Assembly (NCBI GenBank): GCA_026119855.1
Contig: JAOWBW010000360.1
Span: forward strand, 248,001-312,000
Origin: Campanula takesimana
Lineage: Eukaryota > Streptophyta > Magnoliopsida > Asterales > Campanulaceae
DNA length: 64,000 nucleotides
Direction: 5' to 3'
The notes under the pieces: generated by a model
What the model was told of the DNA's origin: nothing
The model's database searches: none
What the model saw: only the letters and a program-made list of their open reading frames with translations
Position numbers and translations under genes: made by a program
Shown: positions 32,426-45,236 of the stretch, in pieces
Numbering within the stretch: position 1 is the stretch's first letter
Layout of the letters: each line of letters begins with the position of its first letter

Positions 32426-35400
32426 CTTTAGATTTGATCCGTCCCCACCTAATTATTCAATTATCATTGATATCTCTTTTCACTTTTCACCCTATTCACT
32501 TGATCACGAAATTTATTTCAATCCCTGTTTCTTTTTTCAGAATAGTTACTAGCAGTGACACACTCACTAGAAACCCTAATTAATAAATTAATCTAACTGG
32601 CACAGTCTAGATCGCAGAATTAATTGATGAACGATTTAAGAAACTAAGATAAAAAACGCTTTCTACAATTATTTCATATAGATAATCGTCTAATTTTACC
32701 CACTTCACAATTTACCATGGCACATGCATAAATCATAAAGATGCTACAGCGAATTTCTACACTGGCACAGTCATAGAAAATTCTAGCATAGATAAATTAA
32801 CCAGAGCAATTAGATTGATCAAGTCTAAAACCCTAGCAATAAATCTAAATAAAGCATAAGTAAAATTATGAATAGAGATAAAAAGATTGAAAAGAAAAAT
32901 ACCTCAAATTGATAAAAATGGGTTCAAGAAATCAAACCCAAAGCTTGGATTTTAGTTCCTCATCCAAAGCTTTGAAATCTCCATGGAAGAAAAATAAAAA
33001 CCGTAAATCTAAAATTAATGTTGAAGTTTAGAATGAAAAATAATAAAAGAAACATATTTTAATACCTAGGAAGGTCCTAAACTAATAAGGAATGAAAAAG
33101 AATTAAGAAAAATAGGAAAATAAATGAAAAATAGGTTGAAAAGTAGGATGATAGCCGCCACCACGCGCCTACCACGCGCGCCCCACTCTCGCCAAGAATC
33201 CTCACGCGCGCGCCTGTCTCAGTCACTCGCCAGCCACGCCCAAAAGCGCACCTGGTAGGTACGTTTTCATCGCCACTTCACGACTCATGATAATCCGCAC
33301 GAATTGTGCACGAATTCTCCAGGCGTGATCACGAATCCCCCATAAGTGCTGTTGTTTGGGCCTTTAACTGTGTAACGCCCGTCCTAATTCCTGTTAAATT
33401 CTTGACTTGCATAATTATATGCTATTTTAATTGAGTTAATTATTTAACTAATTGAGCAAGTTTAGGACCTAAGTGTTCAAAGTTAGAACTTTAGGGTCAG
33501 TTGTGAAAAATAAAGTTTAGGGGCTAAAATGCTCAAATTAAAACTTGAAGATCCTTTTTGTCAAAAGTGGAACTTGAGGGGCCAAAGTGCAATTCTTGAA
33601 ACTTGTAAGGATAAATTTGGGTTGCCTCCTCAGATCATTGTTGTCCCCAAAATGTTTATCGTTCTTTCTCTCTGTCTCAGAAGAAAAGTTAGGGTTTACC
33701 CTATTCTCGACTCCTCTTGCTTAATTATGCCTCTGTTCGAAAATCCGACTTCGCATAAATGATCAGGGCGGTGAGTAGAGCATTTCCTGCCGAACAGAAA
33801 TTAGTTTGGGTGAATTTGATTTCAGAGTAGGTAAGTCACTAGCTCCCCCTTGCTTGTAATAACATGCATATGTGTTATTCTTGATACTTGTGCTTGTTAA
33901 TTTCGTGATTGGAATGAGTTTTGTGATACTTGTAAATTTAGGACGAAGGGAGTATTTTTATACTATGTACAGAGAAGAGAACAAAATTTAAAGAAATGTT
34001 CTAAGCTTGTTAAATGCCCTCATGAGTGTTATTGAAGTGTTAGTAATAATACTTATACTTTTGGGACGGTGAAATATTTAAATAGAATAAAAGAAAATTA
34101 TGCTATTATTTGTGGGACGGTAAAAAGAATGAAATAAACTTGAAAGAATTCCCTGGGTATGTTAAGTACTCCTAGGTAGTGTATATGTGTTAGTAAAAGT
34201 ATACTCCTACGCTTGGGACGGAAAATTCTTAACCTATGAAAGAATTGAGCATTTGCTGTAAATCGCCCTAGTGTGCGACCGCACAAAAGCATTGGGCAAC
34301 CGCCCAACTATCTGAAGTATTTTTCAAAGGAGTCACCTACTAAGTGAGCGGCCGCCCGGTAAGGTTTGAGCGGCCGCCCGGTTGTCTGAAAATCAAAAAG
34401 CTTGTTTAAAATGAGTTCAAGTTGGAAGTAACCCTAGTTAAGGTATATAGCCTTAGTATAAGATGTCCTAGCAAGTGTTGTGACACCTTAGGGGCATCAG
34501 AACGTGGTCTTGAACATGAATATCCAAAAAAAAAGAAAAGAATTGGAATGTAAACTTGAATATAAGATGTTGAACTTACAACATAACCATTGTGTATGAA
34601 TGATCTTGCAAGTGTTATGAAGCATTAGAGGCATCATAATAATGTTTGAAGTTGAATATTCAATGAACTGAATATAGAGAACTTGAGCCTAAGAGTAAAA
34701 ACTCTTTTATATGTCTTGAAAGTGCTAAGAACAAGCACTAATGTGTTGTATATGTCTTGAATCCAATGTTTGTGCACCTTAGGGGAATTAGAACAATGTC
34801 TTGAGCTTGACATCCTAAGAATATGATTAAGAATTTGTAAGTATGAGATGTATAACTCATCTACTTAGCTTGAACTTGAAGTATAAGACAATGAAATCTT
34901 GTACATGACTTGAATATCCAAGAATTAGATTGAGAACTTAAATATAAGATGATAAAATCTTGTACATGCCTTGAAACCAATACGTGTGTATGGTAGTAAT
35001 CTTGTAAGTGTTATAGAACACTAGAAGTATCAGGACAAGATCCTTAGCTTGAACATCCAAAGAATTGGAGTGTGAACTTGAATATAAAAGGAAGAACTCT
35101 TGTTCATGACTTGAAACCAATACATGTGTATGGTAATGAACTTGAAAGTACTATGAACAAGCACTAACGTGTTAGAACTATTCTTGATATGTATGTGCAA
35201 ATCTTGCACATAACTACTTGATAGAATGTGGCTTGTTGATTACTTGATACATGATATGAATAACCAAAGAATTGGAATATGGAACTAGATAGAGAATGAA
35301 AAACTCTGCTACATACTCGAATCTAATACGTGTGTATTGAAAGTGCTATGAACAAGCATTAATGTGCTAGTAATTGGTTTTAATCGTGCATATACTCAAT

Positions 35401-37402
35401 GAAGTATATAAAGTATAAAGAAGATATCCTGTTCCGGAGATAGGTTCCTAAAGAAATAGGGACTAGTGTAATATGAAGACAATTCATAAATCAATGATTC
35501 CAAAACACAATATGTGTTGGAAAATGTATTCGATGATTAGCGATAAATATACGCGAGATATGATTGTGACTAGGTACAATACGACCTATTCGACTACGTA
35601 CTTAGAGTCTAAGATGTTGGGCTCTACTTGAAAGTAAGGGTATCTTGATAGACACATTAATGTGTTAAAGATTATATGAATATGTACATGCAAATATAGC
35701 ATATGACAAAGTGACATAGAATGATGTACCCTACTACTTGTTTGGGGTCTGTTACTAATAGACTCTAACTTGGATTGATTGTGTTACGTGGACACATTAC
35801 GTGCCATTGTTATACTGATTTGTATTCGCAAATATTGCATATATGTACTGGTATTTGGTGAGCACATGATTACATGGTTCATGAAGGACTGGTCCATTAC
35901 TTTTGGACTTAGTTCTATTCTTGTGAGTTTTGGTGAGCACATAATTATATGGTTCATGAAGGATTGGTCCACTACTTTGGATTAGTTCTACTCTCGTAGT
36001 TCGTAGTTCAAGTAAATACCTACTTGTGCATTTTTGTGTGAGTCCAGCTGGTTCTCCTTGCTTGTTCAAAGATATATAGGTTCACGCTTATCGCGAGTGC
36101 TGGGGCTAAGTGATAATCGGGGATCTATGTATCTACTCTTGACCCCTTACTGCAGGCCATAGTAAGGGCATAGCTTCCTTTATTAGAGAAATACGCCTGA
36201 TAAAAGTGAATGCTAAACTCGTGAACACCTCGTGAATCTTGTTCTTATGAGTAACACTGGTTATCGGGTCCTCTTGTGTACTGCACAACAGCAACTTGAT
36301 TGATCGTGATTTGTCAACTGCAATAAGCAACGACAACAATGGTTTACTTGGGAGGAATAAGGTTGGAATATCCTTTGTAACGTGATAGTTTAGCCTTACG
36401 TGTTAGCTACTTGATGAGTTGGCTTAGCCTCTCATATACTTGTTACTTGATGACATCTTGAGCATGATTACTTGATAATCTTCTTGATTTTCATGATTAC
36501 ATGATAACATGTTAGGTACTTGTATCTAGTAACTTACTGAGATTTATCTCACCCCGTTCCTTGTTTATTTGTTTCCCCCCAGGAAAGCAAGTCGTAATAC
36601 GTTGTGAGGCTCGACTTAGCAGGGGCCTACTTGGCAGGTTGTTCTTGTTGGGGATTGTTATCCTTTCCAGTTTTGGTGAGGACGATTTTGTATCAGTTGT
36701 TTAGACTCAGTATCTTGGGTAGACTTGTATAGTACTTGTATATAACCACATTTGGTTTAAATTTCTTTGTATAGAACTTGTGGTGAGCTATTTTAGCTCG
36801 TTTCTCTTGAGTATATATGATACCAGTTGATTTATTCAGGTGTCATTCCCGTTTTTCCGCTTCTTGTTAGTCACGCGCACCAGGTTCAAGGTTCTATTAG
36901 GGAATCCCGGGACTTGGGGGCGTGTCAAACTGGGCCTGCTTCCTTGCCTTGGCTGGTTGGTTTGTACTGGGCCAATGTTCCTCATGCTAACTCCTTGGTC
37001 TGGGCTTCGTTCAAATGGGCCGCTTTGGTTGATCATGGCTTTGCTTGGGCTTGACCTCATCTTGCTTTCTTTTTCATTGGCTTGGGCCTCTGCAACTTGG
37101 GTCATTTAGCCTCTTTTATTTCCATCTTCAACCCAACAACAATTATCAAATACTCCTCCTTCATTTGCAATTGAGATTTTGAATCTCTTTATCATTTTGG
37201 GATTTCTTTTTCTTCTAATAAACTATTACATCAAGTAAAAATAATAAATTACTCCCAAATTATAATAAATCCCCAAAATTACATATTTTACCAAAATTAG
37301 ATAATTGCCCCCAAAGTACATAAAAACTATCTAAAATACATAAAATTCTCCATTTAAGCTCATATAAAACTAGGAATAAGGTGTATAAAATCAGTCTCAT
37401 CA
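32426..37402 (-). repeat. Athila-like LTR, right arm of the inverted repeat, interrupted by a solo LTR
   Basis: On the minus strand the LTR begins TGATGAGACTGATTTTATAC at 37402, immediately after a poly-G tract, and runs to 32426. A 3557-bp insertion (33371-36927) with AACTG duplication splits it. Removing this restores continuity with the left arm. Between the arms (32231-32425) an internal unit of about 125 bp is duplicated. Confidence 0.65.
33371..36927 (+). mobile_element. 3.56-kb solo LTR of a Tekay-like element
   Basis: It starts TGTAACGCCCGTCC and ends GGGGGCGTGTCA, flanked by the exact 5-bp duplication AACTG (33366-33370, 36928-36932). There is no primer site or internal coding region. 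Its 3' part (GTAACTTACTGAGATTT, CACCCCGTT, CCCCCCAGGA) matches the Tekay LTRs at 19.4 and 51.8 kb. It contains GCGGCCGCCCGGT words (34350-34382), degenerate tandem repeats of about 200 bp (34490-35400) and a 75-bp duplication (about 35854-36000). Confidence 0.8.
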
Positions 37403-38161
37403 AATCCCCCCCCCCCCCGCTTAAACCTTTACTCGTCCCTGAGTAAAATCCTAACTCTTCTCTAAACACCTGTCTATTAGCGTAGCATGGAGAAAAATGA
37501 CTCCTAGTCTCCTCTAAACCACCAATCAAAAATCAACAAATAAAACCGAAGTGTAGAAACTCCGTCTCCTTATAACTCCTCAAAGAAATAATAAAATGAC
37601 ATTAGCTTGATACCAACACCATAATAGACTGTATCCAAACTAAATGTCCACTCAAAATCCAAGGGGAACTAAAAATGTCCTAAATTTCCCCCACGCTTAT
37701 CTCACACTACAATCTCCCTCATAAAAATAAAGTTATTGTAAGATTTTAAATTAAACACAAAACTTACCTCGTAACAAAACACCAACACCCCCTTATATCT
37801 CCAAGAAAAGAACGAGGATTTCTAACCTAATCTCCACTACCCGAACCTCCTACTCCAATAGTGTATCATATCCAAAACTCCAAACCTCCCTTATGACTTC
37901 TCACCGGTGGATGTAATATATTTTATTACTCTAACCTCACCTTTTGCTTAAGCGCCCTTTCGGGTTTTCACTTAGTCTCTCTATTTTTTTTATTTTTTTT
38001 TTAATTTTTTGAAAAGGAAAACTAACTATTCTAGAAATAAAAATGCATACTAGACAACTACAAATCCTCCCCACACGCTTAAACTACACAGTGTCCTCAG
38101 TGTGTAAAAGTGAATAAAAATGTAAGGACAATTTAAATGTAAGGGAATAAATGGTACCACA
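37403..38161 (-). other. Polypurine tract and 3' non-coding part of the Athila-like element
   Basis: On the minus strand a run of more than a dozen G residues precedes the LTR start at 37402, as expected for a polypurine tract. The rest of this stretch is non-coding. In a complete element the reverse transcriptase, integrase and env-like genes would lie between protease and LTR, but fewer than 800 bp separate them here. Confidence 0.55.
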
Positions 38162-39507
38162 TTAGTGCACACTCCACCCCGTTTGAGCTCGAATTGTCTC
38201 CATGAATCCCTTCTTCTTTTTGTTCATCGTGCTCAAACCTCCATGCTTCTCCATCGAACCACTAGCCTTCATCAATTCTTCCTCACCTCCAAATGCATGC
38301 TTTCGGTGCTCAGGAAAATTCTTCACCTTACTTGGTCCATGTTTTACCGCCGGTATATCTAAACCATTATGCACATCATCATCCCCACTATAAATATTGG
38401 ACACATCCTCTACCTTTGACTCAACTACACCCATGAAACATAAACCACGGACATCCTCAGGGTCTTTCTTGGAGTCAAAAATATTGAACTCTATTAAATC
38501 CCCATCGAACTCCATAGTCAAAGAACTATTGGAAACATACAACTTAGTATGAGCCGTGAACATGAATGGCCTCCCCAACAGAATGGGAGCCTTAGGATCC
38601 GTATCCATCTCCAAAACATAAAAATCTACAGGAAATATGAACTTACCAGCCCAGACTAAAACATCATCAACCTTCCCTTTAGGGTATGCATTAGATCTAT
38701 CCGCTAACTGAATCACCACCCTAGTATCCTGTAAAGGTCCCAACTTGAGCTTTTCAAACAATGCATAAGGCATGACATTGATCGAAGCACCCAAGTCAAG
38801 CATGGCCATATGCTCAGAATTATCACCCAAAGACACAAGAATAACAAACATACCTGGATCACTACACTTCTTGGGCATCTTCTTATGATAGACTACAGAC
38901 ACATGCTCTTTCATCTTCACCTTTTTCTTACTTCTCGCCTTCTGATCCCTCTTCAATGTATACAACTCCTTCAAGAATTTAGCATATCTCGGGACAGTAT
39001 GCAATAAGTCTAAAAATGAGATGTTTACCTCAAGCCTCTTGAAAGTATCATATATAGCCTTGTCAAGCTCTGGTTTGCGATGCTCTCTCAAGGCCTCAGG
39101 AAATGGAACATCCGGCTCAAAAATTGGTGGTTTTGGTGTAGCTTTCTTCTCCTCCTCCGGGGTCTTCTCCTCAAGCATAACCTACTCAACCTCAATCACT
39201 AGCTCCTCCAGTATAACTTCCTTCCCAATCTCCTTACCCCTGCGCAAAGTCATGGCACATACACTCTTCTTAGGGTTCGGTTCTGTTCTAGACTGTACCT
39301 TCTCTGCCTCTCTAGCCTCTAATCTTCCAACTGCATCTGCTATATGACCAATCTGTCTCTCTAGATTACCAATACTCGCATCGGTCTTCTGTTGATACTG
39401 CTGGAAGTTGCTATTCATCATGCTCACTGACTGTGCTAAAGAGTGAATCATATCATCTGTGGATTGTCTCGGAGGGGTACTCTGATACTGCTGCTGCTTC
39501 CTGTTAG
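38162..39507 (-). pseudogene. Athila-like gag C-terminus and aspartic protease, truncated
   Basis: The frame enters from the copia LTR border at 39507 and runs to 38162, with one in-frame TAG just before ATG 39178. The upstream part is the Gln-rich gag tail and coiled coil (QQYQSTPPRQST, NFQQYQQKTDASIGNLERQI). The downstream part has the Athila pattern: PRYAKFLKELYTLKRDQK, then the protease with AMLDLGASINVMPYALFEKL, where DLGAS is the active-site loop, and QLADRSNAYPKGKVDDVLV. The frame ends without reverse transcriptase. The missing 5' part was removed or displaced by the copia LTR. The element cannot be functional alone. Confidence 0.8.
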
Positions 39508-41031
39508 TGTTGGTGCCCTAGGCATGTTTGTTAAACGTTGTAATTGTTATCATTTTATTCATATTAATAAAGAGATGTTTGATTATTATTGTTGTTCATA
39601 TTTACTTATAATAATCTCCGTCCCTAGTACTTGTTAAGCACTAGTATAAAGGCTAATGATCATGGGATGATCATGTTAGATTTATGGGTACTTGTTTGGA
39701 ACAAGGTACTGGACATGACCCGCTGTATGAGATTTATGTCATGGTCAATGTCATATATAGATCTCATATTAGTTATGTCATTTGAATTCTTAGGTATGAA
39801 GTTATTATAGTCTTCCACTTGATGAACATTATGTTTGACAAATTCAAACGCTACCTTTAACCATGAAGTTATAAAGGGTATGATTGGCATAATCGGATTC
39901 ACGTAGGGAAGAATAATAAGCTAAGTTGGATTTGTTCCTCTTTGGAGAGATGTCAAGCTTGGGCCCCTCGTAGGAATGATGTTGATGAAGTGTTTGGCCA
40001 AACTCAAGTGAATTGATTGGATCAATGTCATTTGGATTATCAACATATTCGGTATCGAGAAAGTATTGAACAATACAAGTTGACTTGTTGACCATGACTT
40101 GTGTTCAATGACATCGTGGATAAAGGGATTGTGACATGTTCTATGAGGAATAGGAACTTGTATATAGTTACACTATTTGGGTAGGTATGACGGTTTGCTA
40201 GAACCTAATCATATCTTATGGGTTTATGATTGAACCCATTGCCAACTTAGTGTAATCCTATAGGGTCACACACAATAGAACGGATCATAAAAGGACTTAA
40301 TTAGAATTTGGGTCGAAGGGCCTTTGAGGAACATTAGGAATTTAGAAGAGAAAAGTGGAAAAGGGGAGGGTCCGGGCGGACCTCACAAAGGACCCGGCCA
40401 TACCTCCTGATGATCCGGGCGGACCACATAAAGGACCCGGTCAGACCATGTTTGGATCCGGCCGGACCCCTTTGTGTACCCGGTCGGACCTAGTCCTGTT
40501 TCGACTAGGATTTTCCTGTTCCATTTTCTTGCGGGTTTGGTCACTTATTACCTATTTGGAATAGGAGAAACAAGTATAAAAACTCCCTCTAGTTGCCCTA
40601 ATCAGTCCATAACTTTGTGAGAGTCTCCAAAGAGTTTGAAGGGTTATTTTTCTTGTTCTAAGATCTCTTGAGTGAAGAACAAGAACATAACAAATAAATT
40701 CCATATAGTAAAAATACAATTGTGAAAGCGTGTTTCACAATTTGGTCTAGCAACCAAGATCAAGTATTCTTGATATTCGTTCATGGTGTGGATACCAATA
40801 GAGGGTGAAACTTATCATCTTCAAAGTTCGTGTTCCTGATTTTGTTTGTGATCAAGCTTTCTAGTCTTCACCAATATTCAAGGTTGCAAAAATCAAAGGC
40901 ATCAAGGGTTAGTATTCTAGTATTCATTATTCATGTATTTGACTTAATCATATGAATGGATCTATGGGCTTTGGGTTTCATGAAATTTTAAATGCTTTAT
41001 TCCGCTGCGCATGCTATGAGGAAGCCCAACA
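39508..41031 (+). repeat. Ty1/copia-type 5' LTR
   Basis: The LTR starts TGTTGGTGCCCTAGGC, ends GAAGCCCAACA and is followed by a tRNA-iMet primer site. U3 contains repeats of (GA)TCCGGGCGGACC and relatives (40368-40490), then a TATA-like GTATAAAAACTCC (40573). The partner 3' LTR is not in the expected position because another element starts at 41260. Confidence 0.8.
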
Positions 41032-41259
41032 GTGGTATCAGAGCCCCGTTCATGTTGATTATTTCAATACATAATCATGTTGTGTGTATATAAGTTGTTT
41101 ATGTGTCTAGCATAATTTGAATATTGGGATTATGATGTTTATTTTATGTGTTATATGCGTTTTATGTGGTTTATTGTTTTATAAACTTTAATCGCACTAT
41201 TCAATCGCAATAAAAATTATGGTGGATTTAAAATTGTTTGGGTTATCAATTTTTGATTG
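41032..41259 (+). other. Primer site and stub of the copia internal region
   Basis: TGGTATCAGAGC at 41033-41044 is the tRNA-iMet primer site. About 200 bp of AT-rich leader follow, and then the LTR of a different element begins. No gag sequence is present. Confidence 0.75.
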
Positions 41260-42234
41260 TGTAGACACCCCATTTTGAACATTCATTCATAATCACACTA
41301 CTTCTGTGTCTCGCCTTTGATTTGGGTCAAAAACTCATTAAGTTTGGCATGTTTCGTTAAGTTTTTGACTGACTCCGTTAGTTAGGGGCCAAAATGAACA
41401 TTCAAACTACTGTAGGAGGGCAAAATGTGATTCAAGAACACGATGCCTCGTACGAGACATCCCCCTCGATAGTCGGGTTTTCAGCAGTTTCCTTATCGGT
41501 TTCAACCCCGTTTCTTAGCAAACACTCAAGCAATCCGGGGAAAACCTAATGAGCGATCCTAGAGTCCAAAAATACCTCTGTGGAAATCAAGTCTTTGATT
41601 CCCATCCAAAATTACCTTCTTGGCTTAAACCCTAGGTCAAGCACTCCTATAAATATAGAGGTTCTTGAACCGAAAAACCGCTAGAATGGTCATTCACCCA
41701 AAACCACTCAAAATCTGATCAAAGAGGTCCTCATAATCAGCCTCTCTCCCTCACCCACGAAATTCAAGTCTCAATAACTCCATTCAAGCCAAGTTCATTG
41801 GATCATCAAGGCCTTTAGCCAAGGCCATCCATAGGATTCTCGAAGAACGCTTAGGTAAAAATCTTTGTTTTCTGTCTTCTCATCCTCTTCTTTGTCTTTG
41901 AAGTAGTGTGATTCCATTAAAGGATCAGCCTAGAGCCTCTCTAAATCATGGAGATGGTCTCGAAGCATATGATCCGACATTCCAAATAAATAAGAAATTA
42001 TTTATTTGGTTCCTTTTGCATACGTTTGCATGATTTTGAAACGATGATGATGATTTCTTAGCAAGACTGAAATGGGTGCTCCTTGACCTTCCCAATTCAT
42101 AACCTAACCCGCGAATCCAGATACCACGGCCCGTGTTCCTTCAAACATGGTGGCGACTCACAATAAACGAGCAACATCCAAACCCTTACGATCTAAGCCG
42201 AGCGGTCCGGGAACCGCAGGAGGGGCCCCTTACA
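41260..42234 (+). repeat. 5' LTR of element B
   Basis: Starts TGTAGACACCCCATTTTG and ends GGGGCCCCTTACA. U3 has GCCTCGTACGAGAC at 41445; the palindrome TGTCTCGTACGAGACA recurs in the leader. A TATA box (CCTATAAATATAG) lies near 41647. U5 holds TGGCGACTC at 42151, 85 bp before the true primer site. Confidence 0.75.
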
Positions 42235-42235
42235 G

Positions 42236-42253
42236 TGGCGACTCTGTTGGGGA
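42236..42253 (+). other. Primer binding site of element B, tRNA-Arg type
   Basis: TGGCGACTCTGTTGGGGA, two bases after the LTR end TTACA. Confidence 0.75.
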
Positions 42254-43670
42254 TGATCACAGTAAGTGGGTTAGACTTGCGTCGAAAGAAATCATCGTTG
42301 TTTCAAAATTCTGTAGTTCTGCATTGTATTTCTATTCCCAGAAGGGATATCTCGTACGAGACATCGATGTCTCGTACAAGACATCCCTGTTCTGTCCAGA
42401 CAGTCTGTTCTCTCAGTTTGAAAAAGGAACTCCATTTGGTTCAAACGTGTACACAAGATTACAGGCTTGTCTTCCCCTCTGTTTTTGAGTCTTAGGACCC
42501 TCCTGACGATGAAGAAACTCCCTGTGTATCGTAAAGCTAACCTTTGTTTTGCAAGAGTACTTTCTAATTGGTTTTATTCCTTGCTTTGCTTTTGTTTGCT
42601 TTATGTGTGAACTACGACGACCTGAGTTCCTCCACAAGAGGGAAATGTAGGCAGCCACTTGGCCGGGTCATTGCATATTTTTATTTTGCTTTAAAAAAAA
42701 ACTCTCTATTTTCTCTTTGTCACCTAGATCTTGACTCTCACACACGTGCACACTTGTAGAATAATTGGACTACATACCCTTCAACCCGGGTCCCAATCGG
42801 AGGACGGATGTCGGTCAGCACCCCCATTCTAATGAATGGCCCTTGCCGGTCTCTCCAAAGATGGTGTACCCACTCTGTGACACGCTCCTAGACTGTGTTC
42901 ATGGGGAGCCTTAGCCGTAAGCCCTGCATCAACCTCATGCATACATAATAGCTAATAAGACACTCCTCGAGACCTGTCGGTTTGATTCTTAACACATCTT
43001 TACAATTTATAATCCTCCCTTGTGAATATGACGAATGTCCCTTCAGTAAAATGTTGAACAAGGAATTTTGAAAGAACAGATAAACTCTCTACGGGCATCC
43101 GAGTTTGTGTTTTCCTACTTTCATTATTCTGTGCGGGTTGTGGATGCCATTTGGCTTTGTTTCGACCGCACCGTTTAACAAGTCCCTTTCGGTTGTCCCT
43201 TAAAATTCACAAGGTTTGATTGCATTAATACGTTGTTTAACAAAGTGCAAAACAACTACAGAATCACTTAGGTTTGGCTAATTTGAATGGTGGATTCCGA
43301 TGAGAATATGGGACCTTTGCCCGAATTGTCCGTTCGGGAGAGTGCAATACAAGTGAAATACAAGGGGCTCATATTCTAGGGTGACAAAATCTACTGTTTC
43401 AGGATGAACTAGGTAGTAACCACCAATTAAAATGGATTAAATTCCGTCCGACCAATAGGATTAAAATCTGCAAATCTGACTGTCAGGCTAGATGTCTCGT
43501 ACGAGACATCCATGTCTCGTACGAGACTTCTTCCCTTTTCCGTGTTTCTGCCGTGTTTGGTCAACCCATCTCATAAAAGCCAACTTGTTGGGACCCCAGC
43601 CTGGATTTTGACACAGTTTTTGCACTCTAGGTCCGTCCGATCAGCAAGGTAGCTCCCTACTCCCAACACA
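42254..43670 (+). other. Leader of element B with palindromes and structured RNAs
   Basis: Non-coding. Two pairs of TGTCTCGTACGAGACA-type palindromes lie at 42348-42383 and 43493-43530. The CTACG hairpin is at 42612-42650, where the closing stem keeps pairing through a G-U (CTACG/TGTAG). The multi-stem block is at 43287-43380. Confidence 0.6.
43287..43380 (+). other. Predicted multi-stem RNA structure in the leader (copy B)
   Basis: The inner hairpin is CCCGAATTGTCCGTTCGGG. The middle stem is GAATATGGGACCTTTG with CAAGGGGCTCATATTC. Its sequence differs from copies A and C, but the pairing is kept. The loop-side segment GTGCAATACAAGTGAAA is nearly the same in all three. The outermost arm is weak here. 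Confidence 0.6.
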
Positions 43671-43760
43671 ATGTCAAGCGCCAATTTTACTCAAGAACTC
43701 AACGACCTCAAAGCTCGACTAGAAGGGGAAGTGGGTCAACTCTCTGAGGTGTACGTGTAG
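43671..43760 (+). pseudogene. gag: First codons of gag of element B, truncated
   Basis: ATG at 43671 follows the leader and begins MSSANFTQELNDLKARLEGE, comparable in position to the gag start at 13325. After 29 codons the frame hits TAG inside the next LTR (43758-43760). Only the very N-terminus survives. Confidence 0.55.
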
Positions 43761-44735
43761 ACACCCCGCCTTGGACCGCTCACCCCGATTGCACATTTGA
43801 TTTTGTGTTTCTCCCTATTTTAAGTGTTTCCCATTAGTTTCTGTTAATTTTGTTAAGTTCCTGACTGACTTCGTTAAGTCCAGGGACTAAAATGAATATT
43901 AGTGCTGACTTTCTAGTCCATTATGTCAAAAAAGCTATATCCAAGGCGCGCGCCTCCACCCTTTGGGGTCTGAAGCGCGCGCGTCCCGCCACCAAGGCAG
44001 GAGGCGCTCACACTTGGGCATCAGTTACAGATTTCTGTCCAAGAATCTCTCTCTTGCTCCTTTTAACAGGATTTGCCTGGGAAACTGATCTTTGTGACTT
44101 GTTTTTGGCACCAAAAACACACCTCTTTTACCTATATAAACCCCTCTAATTCACCATTGAATGGAAGATGATTTTGGATCATTAAGTAAACTCTACACAA
44201 ATATACTTGCAAGGCATTTTTCAAGAAAACTCTCTTTGAAGTTCTTTAAAGTATAGGTAAAAAGACTACTCTTTTCTCTCCTTTCTACTTCATCTCCCTT
44301 CTCTTTCTTTTACTTTAATCAAAAGTGAAATCACCCAAACATTTTGGGACATGACACCAAAGACTACTTCATTTCATTGAAGTTAGTCACAAAGTTATCG
44401 CCCTACATTCCAAACACCCCTTTTAAAACCCCCTTTTATTATAACGAAGAATAGGAAGAACATTTTATTATTTATGTAGACTTTGATCAAGCAATACCAA
44501 CTTTAGTTGGGCGATACGGGTGTTTAAGTACTTCCCATCTCGTAACCTAACCCCCGAACCTCATAACAAGAATCTCTGTTTTCGTAATCAAACTTAGGCT
44601 ATAAATATTAGGTTTTTCTTATGTTCCTCTAAAACATAGGTGGCGACTCTACAATATAAAACAAGTTAGACGTCCTAGGATAATTCACTGCTCTAGCCAA
44701 GCGAGTGGGCTCTCCCGGGGTATCTGGTAGGCTTA
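43756..44735 (+). repeat. Another Tat-type LTR (element C), right boundary uncertain
   Basis: It starts TGTAGACACCCCGCC, like element B but with different following sequence. It contains GGCGCGCGCC (43945) and GCGCGCGCG (43974), a TATA box (CCTATATAAACCCC) near 44130, the R/U5 phrase TAACCTAACCCCCGAACC, and TGGCGACTC at 44641. The expected end before a primer site is missing, so it is a 3'-truncated LTR. Confidence 0.55.
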
Positions 44736-45236
44736 GTCGCACACCTACAAATTAAACCTGGACTAGGTTCTAAAAATATAGCTAGGGCAAGTCCAGAGTC
44801 GATCCACGAAGAACGGTTATTTATTTACGAACAGTCACTTGACCAGATTGGGGGTTGATTTTGATTGTATTTAATTCCTAGACGGGAAATTAAACTAAAT
44901 GTGATTAAAACAATGATTTAAAAGCACTTCAGGTTGATTACTATCCCCGTCCTCTAATTCAATTTCATTGGTACTTCTATTTCTCTGTTAATCCTATTCA
45001 CTTGATCACGAGATATATTGCAATCTCTGTCTCTTCTTACAGATTAGTCTATAGCAGTGGCACACTCACTATAAACCCTAATTAATAAATTAATCTAACT
45101 GGCACAGTCTAGATCGCAGAATTAACTGATTCAATTTAAGAGACTAAGATCAAGAACGCTTTCTAGGTTACTAGATAATCGTTTAATTTTGCCTACTCCC
45201 CGAATTGCTATGGCACATACACAATTCGTGGAGATG
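44736..45236 (-). repeat. Athila-like LTR-end fragment, minus orientation
   Basis: Matches the end of the Athila-like arms at 32.3-32.7 kb. Shared words are CACTTGACCAGATTGGGGG, CTATTCACTTGATCACGA, CCCTAATTAATAAATTAATC and TGGCACAGTCTAGATCGC. It is cut on the right by the LTR of element D. Confidence 0.65.

Larger units (their letters stand above)
41260..43755 (+). mobile_element. Truncated Tat/Ogre-like element (element B): LTR, leader and first codons of gag
   Basis: This contains a 975-bp LTR, tRNA-Arg-type primer site, a leader with both conserved RNA structures, and the first 28 or so codons of gag. It is cut at 43756 by the start of another LTR. The 3' part is not visible. Confidence 0.75.

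Noticed and set aside
39508..41031. Pairing of this copia LTR with 29289-30641 as one element
   Set aside because: They are in opposite orientations and clearly diverged, so they come from different insertions.
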